A stretch of DNA of 64,000 bases, taken from assembly GCA_017979445.1 (NCBI GenBank), contig CM030706.1, positions 21,717,884-21,781,883 of the forward strand, read 5' to 3'. This document shows, piece after piece, positions 45,463 to 57,208 of this stretch. The translations under genes were made by a program, and so were the position numbers. Each line of letters starts with the position of its first letter. Within the stretch, counting starts at the first letter, position 1. The notes under the pieces were generated by a model. That model saw only the letters and a program-made list of their open reading frames with translations, was not told the origin of the DNA and did not search any database. The stretch is from Akebia trifoliata. Taxonomy: Eukaryota > Streptophyta > Magnoliopsida > Ranunculales > Lardizabalaceae.

Positions 45463-46260
45463 AATTGCGTGCAAAGAACTGCAAATAATAGACTAAATCC
45501 CTATTTTTACGGGCCACAACACTTTGTGAAACACGACTTGAAAACATTGAGTGGGTTGATGATTTTGTAGAAAATGGCTACTCAAGCATGGGGTCTGACA
45601 GAGTTTTGCCTTATTATTCTGTAATCTCGATGGCATGGAGCTCGTTTGAGATCTCAGATTCGATGAAAATTTGATGAGTTTTGAGGTTTCTTCAGTTGGT
45701 CTTTGGAAGTCAATACCCGAACCAATACCCTTGCAAGGTAGTGAAATGCTCCCCAAGTCGTATTTTCTCAAACAAAAAACCACAAGGCAATGATGATATA
45801 TGGTACGTTCTTGACTTCTTTACGATCTTTCTTTTCCAACCTAAAATCTACTCTTCATTGCCTTCTTTTATTGATCTTATTTTGTTTCTACCATAAGTTA
45901 ACCCTATCAATTCATGCATTGTCCCTTGTAATGACGCCTTTGATCCTTTCAATAGTGCAAGCAATAAGGTTGTTAACAGTTGCCACATATCCAAGATGGA
46001 GTTTTGCTGTTGGAGTGAATCAACGAAAATCTTAAGGCAGGAGGGCTACATAGTCTGAGTCACCCCCATTTAGAACCACATTCATTGCAACAATATCAAC
46101 ATGAGCATAAATTACGAACGAGCATGTTGCATCGGTACTACTCTATTTTAATATCAGCATGTTGTTCTGGTTGGAATTTGGGGTATTTACTTGCAGTAGA
46201 GATATACAGTTACCGGGATCTTGGCCATTGAACAACACCATCGTTTAGAAAAGATACCCC
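45463..46260. other. B3 tail, partly unrecognised
   Basis: 45463-45690 matches the B1 tail. 45690-46260 is unlike any other part of the window, has no clear frame on either strand, and is less AT-skewed than its surroundings. It may be part of the antisense ORF (with introns) or captured foreign sequence; I cannot decide. Confidence 0.4.
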
Positions 46261-46716
46261 ACTCATCACGAGAATTCTCATTCCGGAGGAAATCAAATAC
46301 TCTTTTTGGTGGAACAAGAAGTTAGAAGGAAGTAGTTGTACTTAGTACAATATCAGGAGGTCAGGCTGGGTCATTTCTTCCACCGTCATGATCGAATGGA
46401 AGAGATAATGGTATCTCATAAGCGGATTGAGATGTTTTGGCTACGTTCTAAGAATGCGTTGAAGACTCAACTAGCTGAACTCGAGTATTTAAGGAGTGAT
46501 GAGTCTTCCATTTTGAGAGCTAAGATTGATGATCAACGAGAGAGACTTGCTCAGGGTCCTTGTTTTGATACATTTGCGTCTTATCTGGTGAATCCTGATG
46601 CTTCAAATGCTGAGGTGGTGAGATGGGACAAGCTGCCTAAATTCGTGCTTTGGAAGAAAGACTTGATTGTTTTATTTATCGAGACGTGTGATTGGTGTCA
46701 TTTTTTTTTTGTTTAG
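46261..46716 (+). pseudogene. C-terminal remnant of an antisense accessory ORF (B3)
   Basis: Runs opposite to gag-pol in the 3' tail, as the accessory genes do in B1. The frame 46336-46716 encodes a charged, coiled-coil-like segment (HDRMEEIMVSHKRIEMFWLRSKN, AELEYLRSDESSILRAKIDDQRERL) followed by PKFVLWKKDLI. Just upstream another frame reads ITRILIPEEIKYSFWWNKKLE. DUF7745-type ORFs commonly end in such a coil, and the B1 gene lacks exactly this part, but without a database match the link is an inference. Confidence 0.45.
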
Positions 46717-48079
46717 CAAAAATGTAATGTGAAGATTTTTGAAATGAAAAGAAAATACATTTTTTTACTTACTTGACCTCAGGTGTATCTATTGCTTTAA
46801 AAATATGAAGTTTGAATAAGTCCTAGATTTCATCATCGACCAAAATAATAATTTTGAAAACATTTGAATTTTTGTGATTTGTCTTTGTCGAATAAATATT
46901 GAAGATACAGAATATGAATACTTTTGAAAAACTTTTGTTACTTCGAGATTTATATGCTTTTACCAACTACTGAGGATATAGTTGTCAGTAGCTATTTGGC
47001 TCTTTTTAGAGTCATCCCCAGTGTCCCAGTATTGGGTGAAAATTGATTGAGCGTGGGACTTGGGATTTCAAAATTTTTTTATCGTTCATAGTTTATACTC
47101 ATGCGGGCTAGGAGTTAATTTTTTTTTTGTTTTCCCTTATTGCCTCTGGCGTCAATTACGATTTTCACCAGACCTGATTTTCACATTTTTGTGCATCTAC
47201 GCCCTTTTGGGTTTTCATCATGCCGGTGGCTTTGATCTTGCCATAGTCTGATTTTTTTACTCAAAGAGTCCTCTCAGGTTCACTATGCCCTTGCAGACTA
47301 TGCTTGTATATTTTTAGATTTTTACATTACAATTCTCATTTGGAGCATCTATGTCTTTGTGGCTTGGTGACTCAAGTTGAGCTACGAGATCGGCAACTTT
47401 ACTCTTATAGTGGCGCTCTTTCTTGAGTGATCGATCTAGATTCTCCTCTTGAGTTTGCTGACAACTATTCATGGTTCAGCAACTCAAGTTGAGCCACGAG
47501 ATCGGCTACTCTACACTTTGAGTACTCTTTTTTTTAATATCCAATCTGGACTCTCCTCTCGAGTCTTTCAACGACTAATAACACTTGAGGTCTAGATCAA
47601 GTTACAAGATCATTGGTGCTACCATTGTCATCGTGAAGTCTTAGAACAATTCCTGATCTGAAAAACCTTTTGGTGGGACGAAACGTTGGCTTAGGTTAAG
47701 GGTAGTGGAAAAGATAAAAAAAATTTAAGATCTGGATCTATCTAGAATGGGTTAGACATGGGGTTTGTCTATTTTTATTTCGAAAAGGTGATCTATGTCT
47801 CCTCTCAGCTTCTTTCGAACTTGTTTTAGACTGGAGATTTGGGTCGAACTCAAGATCAAGTATTTGATTTTTGACATTTTTTTTATTTTTTTGTATTTTT
47901 AGACGTTCACAGTTTATCCTCATGCGGGCCAAGAATACTTTGATGTTTTTTTTTTTATAATTGTTGACTTGCCCCGGTCTTAGGTTAAAAAATGAACGTG
48001 ATGGCTCAAAAGGGTTGACTAAGGTTGATAGTTAGTTTAGGATAGCAAAGATGGCCTTTCGTCATCTCAGGGTCGAATC
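46717..48079 (-). other. Non-coding tail of B3
   Basis: T-rich on the plus strand. Two to three imperfect repeats of about 120 bp at 47360-47620 share ACTCAAGTTGAGC.ACGAGATCGGC and TCTCCTCT.GAGT blocks. 47060-47250 and 47880-47940 share a short CTCATGCGGGC segment. No gene is supported. Confidence 0.5.
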
Positions 48080-49143
48080 TCAAGCGTAATATTTCTTGAC
48101 AGTGTTAGCATTGATCGGTTGCGGAAAGACTTGTCTGTCCATTTTTGTGAGAATCAGAGCTCCTCTCGTCATTACCTTTTTCATGATAAATGGTCCCTCA
48201 TAGTTTAGTCGAAATTTTCCCCTAGCGTCTTCTTGGATTGACAAAATTTTCTTTAAAACAAGGTCTCCTGGTGAGAAATCTCTAGGCTTGAATTTTTTTG
48301 TTGTAGGCACGAGCTATTCGTCATTGATAGATCTGTCTGTGGCAAATAGTTGTAAGGCGCTTCTCTTCAATCAGATTCAGTTGATCAAATCGAGCTTGAA
48401 TCTATTCAGTTTCATCTAACTCTACTTCTTTTAAGATCCGCAGGGAGGGAATCTCAACCTTGATGGGTGACACTGTTTCCATTCCATATACCAACGAGTA
48501 TGGAGTTGTCCCAGTTGAGGTTCGGAATGAAGTCCGATAGGCTTGAAGGGTGATAGGCAACATGTCGGGCCAATCCTTGTATGTGACTGCCATTTTCTCA
48601 ATGATTTTTTTGATGTTCTTGTTGGCAGCCTCAACTGCTTTGTTCATCTTAGATATGTAAGGTACAGAGTTGTGATGAGTGATCTGGAAGTCTTCGCACA
48701 TCTTGATCATATCCTTATTTTTGAAATTCTTGGCGTCGTTAGTTACTATTCCATTGGAAAGCCCATACTGATAGATGATGTTATTTTTAACAAACTTTAA
48801 GACATTACTTTTCGTGACGTTGGCATAGGATGCCGCTTCTACTTATTTGGTAAAGTAATCTGTGCAATTCTAAAGGCGGAGTGTTGATTTTATTGGCATA
48901 GATCTCGCAGAGATGACATTTACGAACGTGCTGATAGCAATCGCTTTCTATTGTAATCCAGTAATATCTCATTCTCATGATCTTTTTGGCAAGCATGTGA
49001 CCATTCATGTAAGGTCCGCAAACTCCACCATGTAAAGTCTCGATCAATCGTTTAGGATTTGCTTCTGTAACGCAACGGAGAAAAACCTCGTGATGTGATT
49101 TTTTGAATAGAGTCCCGTTACTTAGGAAGAATTGACCTGCCAA
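48080..49143 (-). pseudogene. Integrase of B3, with core deletion
   Basis: Starts MAGQFFLSNGTLFKKSHHE and has the zinc region HGGVCGPYMNGH ... CYQHVRKCHLC. After NTPPLEL (about 48885) the sequence jumps to DYFTK.VEAASYANV, so about 35-40 codons with the first catalytic Asp block are gone and the frame shifts. VTNDAKNF (second Asp), NKAVEAANKN (Glu) and TPYSLVYGMETVSP follow at 48710-48402. The C-terminal domain (DFSPGDLVLKKIL ... GPFIMKKVMTRGAL, ending NTVKKYYA) is at 48310-48080, after frame breaks near 48410-48310. Confidence 0.8.
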
Positions 49144-49149
49144 TCTTTG

Positions 49150-49500
49150 GATGGTCCTTCGTTCATTTACCGTTATATCTGACGGGATAGTTCGATCTCC
49201 TAAGTATGCCTTGATGTCTAAATACTACGATTTCTCATCAGACTCTGCTATATCCACTGGTAAACAATAGGCTGGTTCATCTTGGAAGCCAATTTCAATA
49301 GGATCAATGACTAGGTCCTTTGAAATACTGATCATGGAAGAAAGCGTGGCCAGTACATCTGCAAACTTATTTTTGGCTCGTGGCGTGTAAGTGAATGAGA
49401 TCCTGGTGAAGTTTGAGCTCAGTTCTTCCAAGTACTCATGGTAAGAGACTAATCTTTGTTCTCGGGTCTTCCATTCTCTGGTTGTCTGATAGACCTGTTG
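49150..49500 (-). pseudogene. Remnant of the second RNase H and RT-deletion junction (B3)
   Basis: Only the last part of the archaeal-type RNase H remains (REWKTREQRLVSYHEYLEEL, SFTYTPRAKNKFADVLATLSSM). It is joined nearly directly to the end of protease. Relative to B2, G-patch, RT, RNase H and the start of this domain (about 3 kb) are missing. The junction carries short direct repeats: TGTCTGATAGAC at 49483-49494 and 49505-49516, and AGACTAATCTTTGT at 49446-49459 and 49513-49526. Confidence 0.8.
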
Positions 49501-49501
49501 T

Positions 49502-50152
49502 TCATGTCTGATAGACTAATCTTTGTCCCATTATGAATTTGACCCTCTGGTGTAGAGAAGATGGTACTGCCCCTGCAATATGAATCCATGGCCTTCCTAA
49601 CAGAAGATTAAACATTGCTGGTATCTCCATGACTTCAAAAGTGACCTCGAAAGTACATGGGCCGATAGTAACTGGCAAATCAACTTCTCCAAAGAAGTCC
49701 CTCCTTGAGCTGTCGAATCCTCTGACTACTTTGTTATTGGGTTTGACATAGGACCAGTCTGCATTCAACTTGCGGAAGGTCTTTAAAGGATAGACATTAA
49801 GAGTCGAGCCATTATCGATTAATACCCTGGTAACCATCATACCTTTACACATAACCATAATGTTTAATGGCTTGATGTGTCCACGTCCTTTCTGAGTAAA
49901 TTCGTTTTCTATGAAGACGATCGGGTTAGGAGCCATGATTTGTCCCAATGTCTGCTCTTGTTGTACAGGTGAAGTGGTTGCCGGTATGTGTGACACACTC
50001 AAAACTTTTAACATTGCCTGTTGATGTTCTTCTGAGTTTTGCAGGAGACCTAAAATGCTAATCTGTGTCGGAGTCTTGTTCAATTGTTCGACCATATTGG
50101 ATTCACTCTTGCGAATGAGTTTGATGAAGGCTGCAGCCTCTTTGTCTGTCAC
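49502..50152 (-). pseudogene. Protease of B3
   Basis: 216 codons open. Contains QISILGLLQNSEEHQQAMLKVLSVSHIP, then VMCKGMMVTRVLIDNGSTLNVYPL with the catalytic Asp, and FNLLLGRPWIHIAGAVPSSLHQRVKFIMG. It is better preserved than B2. It ends at a stop created next to the deletion junction. Upstream a stop near 50160 separates it from gag. Confidence 0.8.
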
Positions 50153-50182
50153 TTTAGGTTCCTATTTCTTTTCTGCCTTTTC

Positions 50183-52416
50183 TTATATTGACCTGTCTTC
50201 CTCGATCATCTTATCTTTTTTCTTTTCCTTATTTTTTTCCTCACTTTCTCTTGCTACCGCTTCTTCCTTCTTTTCTTCAGCTCCCACCACCTTTCCCAAT
50301 GTCTTGTGGCGTGTCCTAGTCTTGGTCATATGACCAATGTCTACTACCATAACTTTTTTCATGGTTTCTACCCCTATTGAGGTGACAATGCTCATTTCAT
50401 AGCTCCATGGGACTACCTGGTTAGAATTATATGGGAAAGGTTTGGGCGAGTGTATGGCTATTGGGGGTGGTTCGGGTTTACATGGAAGATGAGGGGTGGT
50501 GGTTGTGATTTGGATATGGAAATGGTAGAAGGAGATGTTTGAGAGGTTGAGTACAGGGAATGAAGAGAAGTGGTCGTGTGGATGAAGTGTAGGGTATGTG
50601 AAGAGGTGGACGAGAAAATGAGTTCTGAGGATTAGTGGACGTGTATGGAATGATAAGTGGAGGTCGAATGATAGAGCTTGTAGATTGGTCATTGGAATAG
50701 ATGGTTATGCCGGATATCCGGAGTGGTAATGAGGTGGAGTTGTCAGTGTATCGGGGGAGAGCGTTGACTGTTGGTACTGCTGGCTTTTTTGTAAGGCGAA
50801 CCCGAATTTTTAATCCTATGGGAGCTATCAGTACGGAAAGGTTGAAGTCAGATTCTTCTCTTACAATAATGTTTACCGTGGGTCCGTTACCTCTTCCGTT
50901 ATGGGCAGGCAAAAGATTTTGATTGATATTTTGTTGTGGAGCTTGATTTGTTGGACCATCCAATATAATAACCTTCCTATCAATCAGATTCTGCACTTGG
51001 TGCTTGAGCTGCCAACATTGATTAGTGGAATGCCCTGGTGCACCCATATGGAACTCGCAGAATAGGCTGGGATTGTACCCCAATCCTTTAGAAGCTTCCG
51101 GGTTCGGTGGTCACTTAATGAGGTACTCTCCTTGGAGTAATGTGGGAAGTAGTTCTGACAACGTCATCAGTAGCCTGGTGAACAGTTTATTGACCCGATT
51201 AGGTATTGCTTGCTGGTTCGGCCCATACTGTGGTGCTGGCTGTGCTGGCATAACTTGTGGAGGAATCATTTGGAAGGGATTCTGTGGCACTGGAACCCAG
51301 GCAGCTCGAGGCATTGGTGTCCACGTGATGCCGGTGGCCTCTGAACTAGTGCCTGAATAAAGAAAAGTTGGTTGGGTTATACATTGTTAACTTGAGTTTC
51401 CTCTTTCTTTTTGACAAAAGGCACTGACTTCTTCTCTGGCGATGTCCCTGCTACTGCACTTAGAGCTGTGAAGTCAAATATTAGACCAGTTCGGATCCCA
51501 TCCTCGACCCGATTTGCTACTTGAACCAGATTTGGGAAGGTGCCTGTAATATGTTCAACCAGATGAGTATAAAAGGCATGCCCTAATGTCGAGATAAACG
51601 TAGTATTCATCTCTTGTTTAGTTATCGCAGGCCTTACTTGCAAAACAGCCTCTAGCCACCTCTGGGCGTACTCTTTCACTGTTTCTCTTTGTTTTCTCGT
51701 CATCTTAGCCATATCATTTCGATCTAGACCCACATCTGTGTTGAATCGATAATTATGCTAAAACATTTCAGTCAAGTCCTGCCAACTCTTGATGAGCGTA
51801 TGGTCCAATCTCGAGAACCATTTGAGGGTCGGTCTCGTTAAACTTCTTTGGAATAGCTGCACCAACAGTTGTCATCCTCGCCTTATTGACACATTGATCC
51901 ATATTATAATTAAGTATGATAGTGGGCACCCCACTCCATTATACTTTTCAAATTCCGGACACTTGAACATTTGGGTAGAAGCAGAGGTCCTTGAACTAAG
52001 TTCCACCATAGTATTGATGCCTTTCATCCTCCTCATTTCTTCTTGCAGAGATTCGATTTGCTGAGCCAATTTTTCATCTGTTACACGTTTGGCCTATGTG
52101 GCCCTGTATTCACATTCGTCATCGGGAATGACCACCGACGGTGGTCGATTCCGTAGAATATAGAGTGGGGATCCTTGGTATTCCGGCACTGCGGGTAGCA
52201 TAGTGGTCTGTGATCCCTGCGGAAGTTGCTCGGGTAGATCCTGATTTGACCCTGACGCATGGTGCTGCATTGTCTGGGCTTGTATGATGTTGGCGTAGGC
52301 TAATACGACACTCAGCATCTTTTCTTGCCTCTCAATCATTTCAATAGTGCTGCTATTCTTTGATCAACATCTCACGTTTCGGCCGTTGTGGGCTGTGCTG
52401 GTTTGGAAGAACTCAT
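50183..52416 (-). pseudogene. Gag of B3, broken
   Basis: The start is the ATG at 52414-52416 (MSSSKPAQPTTAET, then a stop). Recognisable parts: MIERQEKMLSVVLAYANI, a coiled coil with QQIESLQEEMRRMKG, MFKCPEFEKYNGVGCP (capsid start), VKEYAQRWLEAVLQVRPAI, HITGTFPNLVQVANRVEDGI, a Pro/Gln-rich stretch (51310-51200), and the knuckle CEFHMGAPGHSTNQC at about 51060 with LKHQVQNLIDRKVI. The C-terminal part (50600-50183) is Pro/Ser/His-rich then Lys/Glu-rich (EEKNKEKKKDKMIEE). At least five stops or shifts. Its knuckle has the same C-x2-H...H-x4-C form as A1. Confidence 0.8.
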
Positions 52417-52639
52417 GGTAACGGTGGAAGATCTAAAAAAATACGGATGTACCTCTAGTTGCTTATATTTCTTTCGTTTGGCCACCTTGTGCATACAGAA
52501 TACGAAACGTTACTATCTTGTTTACAAAAAGGAAAATGCATGATGTTTTATTAATTCTGGTAATTATTCGGGATAACATCCAAATGAAAAATTTTAGTTA
52601 GGTAAATTTAAAAAACGTGGTTCGTCACCATGGAGCTGG

Positions 52640-53360
52640 ATCATTTGAGAGAAAAAATAATTACATCAGTACGAAGCTAGCATCAGCACGGAGCCGGCAT
52701 CAACACGGAGTTAGAAGAAGATTTTGAAAAAAAATTACATCAGCTGGAGCTGGCATCGACACGGAGTCTGTATAATTAAAAAATGATTACATTAGCACGA
52801 AGCTGGCATTAGCACGGAGTTGGTAAAACATTTTGAAAAAGAATTACATCAGGAGAAGCTGGCATTGACAAGGAGTCGGTAAAACAAAAAAGAATTACGT
52901 CAGCACAGGGCTGGCATCGACACGAAGTCGGTAAAACATTTAAAAAAGAATTATATCAACTGGAGCTGGCATCGACACAGAGTCGATAAAATATTTAAAA
53001 GAAAATTTCATCAGTCGGAGCTGGCATCGACACGAAGTCGATATAAAAAAATGATTACATCATCACGAAGCTGACGTCAGCATAGAGCTGGCATCAACAC
53101 GGAGTTGGTAAAATATTTTAAAAAGAAAATTGATTCAACACGGGACTGGCATCGACACAGAGTCGGTAAAATATTTTGAAAAATAAATTACATCAGCCGA
53201 AGCTAGCATCGACACGGAGTCGGTACATCATTAAAAAAAATTACATCAGCACGGGGCTGGCATCGACACGAAATCGGTAAAATATTTTAAAAAGAGAATT
53301 AAATCAGCACGGGGCTAGCATCGGCATGGAGTTGGTATAACATTTTGTAAAAATAGATTA
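52640..53360 (-). repeat. Imperfect tandem repeat between gag and accessory ORF (B3)
   Basis: About 12 units of roughly 50-65 bp. Each has a GCTGGCATCGACACGGAGTC-like core followed by an A-rich spacer with AAAAAGAATTACATCAG. Single units vary in the spacer. The position corresponds to the A1 spacer at 16764, which lacks the repeat, so expansion is specific to B3 here. Confidence 0.8.
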
Positions 53361-53758
53361 AGTGAAACAAGTTGAGTTGATAAAACATCTTTTTTTTAAG
53401 TAATATTTTTTTGGAAAAATATTGAATTCATTTTAGTTGTTTGATTGGTTGTCATCCTTGTTAGATCCCTGATGGATCATGGACTTGATTCGAAATTGGA
53501 TATGGGTCGTAGACCCAATCTGAGATGGATATGGGTCGTGGACCCATTTCGAAGTGGATTATCAATTTCAGTGTTACCCCCTTGATAACATTTTAGTGAA
53601 TCTTGAGATTTTATTACATTTTGTACACCAACCCATTAAATAATTCATTTATGCAATGATTATTCACAAAGAAATTAAAATAATTTTATTGAACTATTGA
53701 AAATTATTGACAAATAAGATTTTCATTAAATAATAACTTTCAATAACTCTTATTTTGA
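53361..53758 (-). other. Spacer upstream of gag (B3)
   Basis: No gene. Two short hairpins, GGGTCGTAGACCC (53505-53517) and GGGTCGTGGACCC (53530-53542), lie in a duplicated GGATATGGGTCGT unit. 53570-53600 is shared with A1 16775-16815. Confidence 0.5.
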
Positions 53759-55111
53759 TTATTTTTTTTTACATGGACGCTCGATTTTGCTTTGATCGTC
53801 ATCAGGATTGCTAGGACAATTAGGCTTGCTTCTCTTGGTTCTAATGACTGGCTCTTTGAATTCTACTGGTCCATCTGGATATCCTAAGGTTCACTTGTTC
53901 CAAGCCTTCTCAATGAGATGTACTAACTTTTTAGTCAATGGTTCGGGAGGAACGAAATCTTTGTATTGAGGAAGTGAAAACTCTATAGGCATTCCCTACT
54001 GTTCTAGGATCAAGCTAGGTTTGTAGAAAGATATCTCCTCCTACCCGATCAAACAGACATAATAGGCTCCTTTGGTACCTAGAACCGGGTAGTCAGCCAT
54101 CCACCAAGGGTATCTCAACCTAATATGACGGGCAAGGGGAAAATCCATCATTTGTTCCAAGCCTTGACTGAGTTGTGATGCACTAATATGTTTCTTTTGA
54201 AAAAGTGCTCTGGCCTATACTCGAAGGTTGAAGGAATGTTTACAATTTTAAGACGATCGCAAAGCCACATATAAAGTAAGTGAAGGCTTCCTTTAAAACC
54301 TCTTCCCTCACCATTTTTATGGCATCTAGACCTAAGAAGGTTTCAGCTAGAATGAGAGGTACAGGATTGACTTTCTGGAGAGTTGGGAAGCTATGTCTAT
54401 GAAGGACTTAGGGACAGTTTGACTATCACTTTTGGAGGTCAGTATGTATTGGGCTAAGATTCTTAAACACAATCGGTAGTCTCTAGTAGCTCGCAAGTCT
54501 TTTGGTTTTACATTGATAGGATGACTACGGGAGCGGTATGGACTCAATAAAGGTACTGAATCCAATCTCCCGTTATGGACTAGGGCCTTGACTTCTTCTT
54601 TTGAACTGTTTAGGCCTGTGGTGAGGTTACCAGAATATCCTGTCTTCAATAAAGACCTGACTAGAGGACCTGAAGTAGATATCCCCATGACGCCACAAAA
54701 ATCTTCATGAGTAAGACACAAGTGCATATGCCCAATCTGGAAGATGTGAAGATAAGGGTTCCAACGCTTAGTCATGGTGCGCAAAAGATTCCAATCTATC
54801 TCAAACTTGTGGAAGTACAGGGCACATCTCAACATGAATTTTCCAAAGTTGATTTTCTCTACGGTGTGCATCCCCGTGATAGTTGTTTTGACCAACTGGT
54901 CAATTGGGTTATTGCTGCAACTAGCATCCTGAGTTGACACAAAAATGTATCTCAGTACATTTCCAAGGTCCATGCAAAACATATCTTTGTAAGTCATTTT
55001 TTTTGCAACAATAAATCTTTTATAAATCATTTTCCTTTTATTTTCCTTTGAAAAATATTTTTCTTCTTTTGAAATGGATTTGGACCCGAATGAAAAAAAC
55101 TTGAATGTCAT
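53759..55111 (-). pseudogene. DUF7745-like accessory ORF in sense orientation (B3)
   Basis: Open from 55111 to 54347, then a frameshift, and the A1-like sequence continues in other frames to a Lys-rich end and stop at 53759-53761. Residue blocks FEIDWNLLRTMTKRWNPYLHIFQIG, CLTHEDFCGVMGIS, YRLCLRILAQYILTSKSDS and PVEFKEPVIRTKRSKPN parallel the A1 ORF block by block. The probable start is one of the Met codons near 54980 (MFCMDLGN); upstream residues are not shared. The same ORF upstream of gag in two LTR families means it is an ancestral or exchanged module. Confidence 0.75.
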
Positions 55112-55327
55112 TTCGACTTAAATGGTCTGGCCCATCGTGATCGTTAAATCGAGATGAACTGGGTGATCATTATGAATCACTGCCATATTTAAAATGGCTT
55201 CTTTATTGGTTTGGTGCACCCATTGATATAATAGCTTTGAATCAGGTTAAACAAATAGTTTGATTATTTTGAAGACAAAACTGTAACTTCCTGATCTTAA
55301 CAATTTGTAATGTCTATTTCCAAAAAG
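55112..55327 (-). other. Leader of B3 next to the accessory ORF
   Basis: No coding. 55120-55220 (GATGAACTGGGTGATCATTATGAA and around) matches A1 18430-18480. Confidence 0.45.
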
Positions 55328-56155
55328 CAATCCGGGAACACCCACGATAAGTTCGAGTCGTGACCTATGAGGAGGTTTCTAGATACTAGGTTTACTACAT
55401 GCAATGCAATTTATCTGGCCACCATTGTCCAAGTACACCTATATACCTCTCAAGCATACTCAATCAGACGGTACGTGGTGACTTGATTTGATATACCGTA
55501 TAGGTGATAATCTAAGACTCCAACTCACATCTCTGAAGTAAAAAATAGTCAGTTTAATCCCCAGTTAAGAGGTGGGACACGATGTTGAGCAAAGGCACTC
55601 TTAAGTCACCTCTCGTCTAGAATAGATGTCGTCTATCCCCCTAGTATCGTAGTACAACGAGGCAGGATCTCGCTTAGGCACTGATTTTGACTAAGAAGTG
55701 CAATTGGAGAATTTAGATTACTTCGGTATACCGTATAGGTACGAGTCTAGGGTTGTAGCTTTCATAAATGGTTTTAGCATCCCGCGAGGGGACCGACTAT
55801 GTACTAGTACTACGTTGGCAATCGGGATATGTGATTGTGCAGATTACAATAGGATAAAGGCTCGGGTAGCTCCAGCATGGGTGCATCGATATACCTTTCA
55901 GAATCACCTGATCAAATGATACTGATGCCCTAGTTTTATATACCTGACGGTACGTGATTAGAGTTGTGGTTTTCATGAATGGCGTCGCATCTTTGAGGAG
56001 ACCGGGTCACACACTAGTGCCACGTTGGCTATTAGAGATATGCAAGCATGCAATGCAATAAACTAAACGTGCTAATGGTGTGTGCAAATAGGATAGGGTG
56101 TGCTCGGGGTATTTTTCAGATGAATGGGCCTGTGGGCCAAATCAAACCATCAATA
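55328..56155 (-). repeat. Conserved leader block of B3
   Basis: Begins CCGGGAACACCCACGATAAG and ends around GGGCCTGTGGGCCAAATC. Collinear with the A1 block but more diverged, with small indels that break the plus-strand frame kept in A1, A3 and A5. Both internal ~120-bp units are present (about 55735-55835 and 55945-56045). Confidence 0.8.
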
Positions 56156-56930
56156 CATGGATGCCACATAGATCAAAGAATACCGAATCCATCACATCCA
56201 CATTAAGATCATGTAGGCACATTAAAATATACCTATAGAGACCACGATTTTTTAGATAATTAATCAATAAAGATAACGCATCCATAGTTAAACATCGACC
56301 AATCAAATTTTTTCTTATTTTTTAACATTTTTTTTAATTTAAAAAAAATGAATAAACTAACATAAAAGGATTTCTTTTTTTTTGTCCAACCGAAGATCGC
56401 TTTGAATTTCCATTTTGATTAATCAAAAGTGGCGAGCAGTACGCCTTAAATTTAACGAAAAAGTGATCCGTTTGATCTTTTGAAACTTTAAAACTCAAAA
56501 CAAAAATAAATTTAAAGAGGAAAGTTTCCAAGACTAACGTAAGGAACAAATTGAGAAAGTTTTTTTTTTGGCACATTGCCTCTGGTTTTTGGCTTGGGCC
56601 ACAAAAAATTATTTATTTATATATATTTTTTTGTATTTCATTTTGTATCCCTACAAGAAACAACACAGAAATATTAGTGGAAATGATAGCAAACATATTC
56701 AAAAATCGATTTTGACTTTTCAAAATCTCGCTGACTTTGTCACATTTGAAAGAAAATTTTGTTCCACCCCAAATCTATATGAAAAAATAGGATTTCTCCC
56801 TTTTACCAAAAAGAATAAATAAAGAAAAAGAAATATACCTAAACAACAAACACAACAAACAATGTTAGCTTGCAAATAAGAATATTTTGTATTTTTTTAA
56901 ACAGCTGAGTTGACACGAGGGTAGAGCCTA
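56156..56930 (-). other. AT-rich leader of B3
   Basis: Long A and T runs, no gene. Open frames are low-complexity. It corresponds in place to the A1 leader at 19395-21380 but the sequences do not align by eye beyond the ends. Confidence 0.45.
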
Positions 56931-56952
56931 CAAGTCCCCAGTGGAGTCGCCA
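56931..56952 (-). promoter_or_regulatory. Primer binding site of B3
   Basis: Minus strand TGGCGACTCCACTGGGGACT, three bases (GCT) after the LTR end GTGTCTACA. Same primer as family A. Confidence 0.88.
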
Positions 56953-56955
56953 AGC

Positions 56956-57208
56956 TGTAGACACGTGATTTATTCATTTTTGAATATATCAACCACTTTG
57001 GGGGGGGTTTGGAGTCGCCACCATTCATTTTGAAAAAGGGTGTGAATGGTCACCCGGGTTGCATTTTTGAAAAATACGTCATTTTTGGCATTTTATTGAC
57101 TCTCAAAATTATATGGCTCATTTGGTCCAACTTTTGATTCAAGGTAAAGGGTCAATTTTATGGAATAGGAAAGATGTTAGGCACCCTACTCTATCCATCG
57201 TTGGTGGT
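56956..57208 (-). mobile_element. 5' LTR of B3, 3'-terminal 253 bp
   Basis: Matches 43474-43725 of the 3' LTR, ending ATAAATCACGTGTCTACA next to the primer site. Cut at 57208 by the family-A LTR of A5; the rest of the LTR should lie right of the window. Confidence 0.85.

Larger units (their letters stand above)
43474..57208 (-). mobile_element. Family-B element B3, defective
   Basis: Minus-strand order: partial 5' LTR (57208-56956), primer site, leader, DUF7745-like ORF, repeat array, gag, protease, remnant second RNase H, integrase, tail with an antisense ORF remnant, polypurine tract, full 3' LTR (45444-43474). G-patch, RT and the first RNase H are deleted. The 3' LTR end sits inside B2 integrase. 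The 5' LTR is cut by A5 at 57209. The right-hand target copy lies outside the window. Confidence 0.85.

Noticed and set aside
56931..56952. tRNA gene suggested by the sequence ending GTCGCCA
   Set aside because: Only the acceptor-end complement is present, at the exact place of a primer binding site; no cloverleaf around it.
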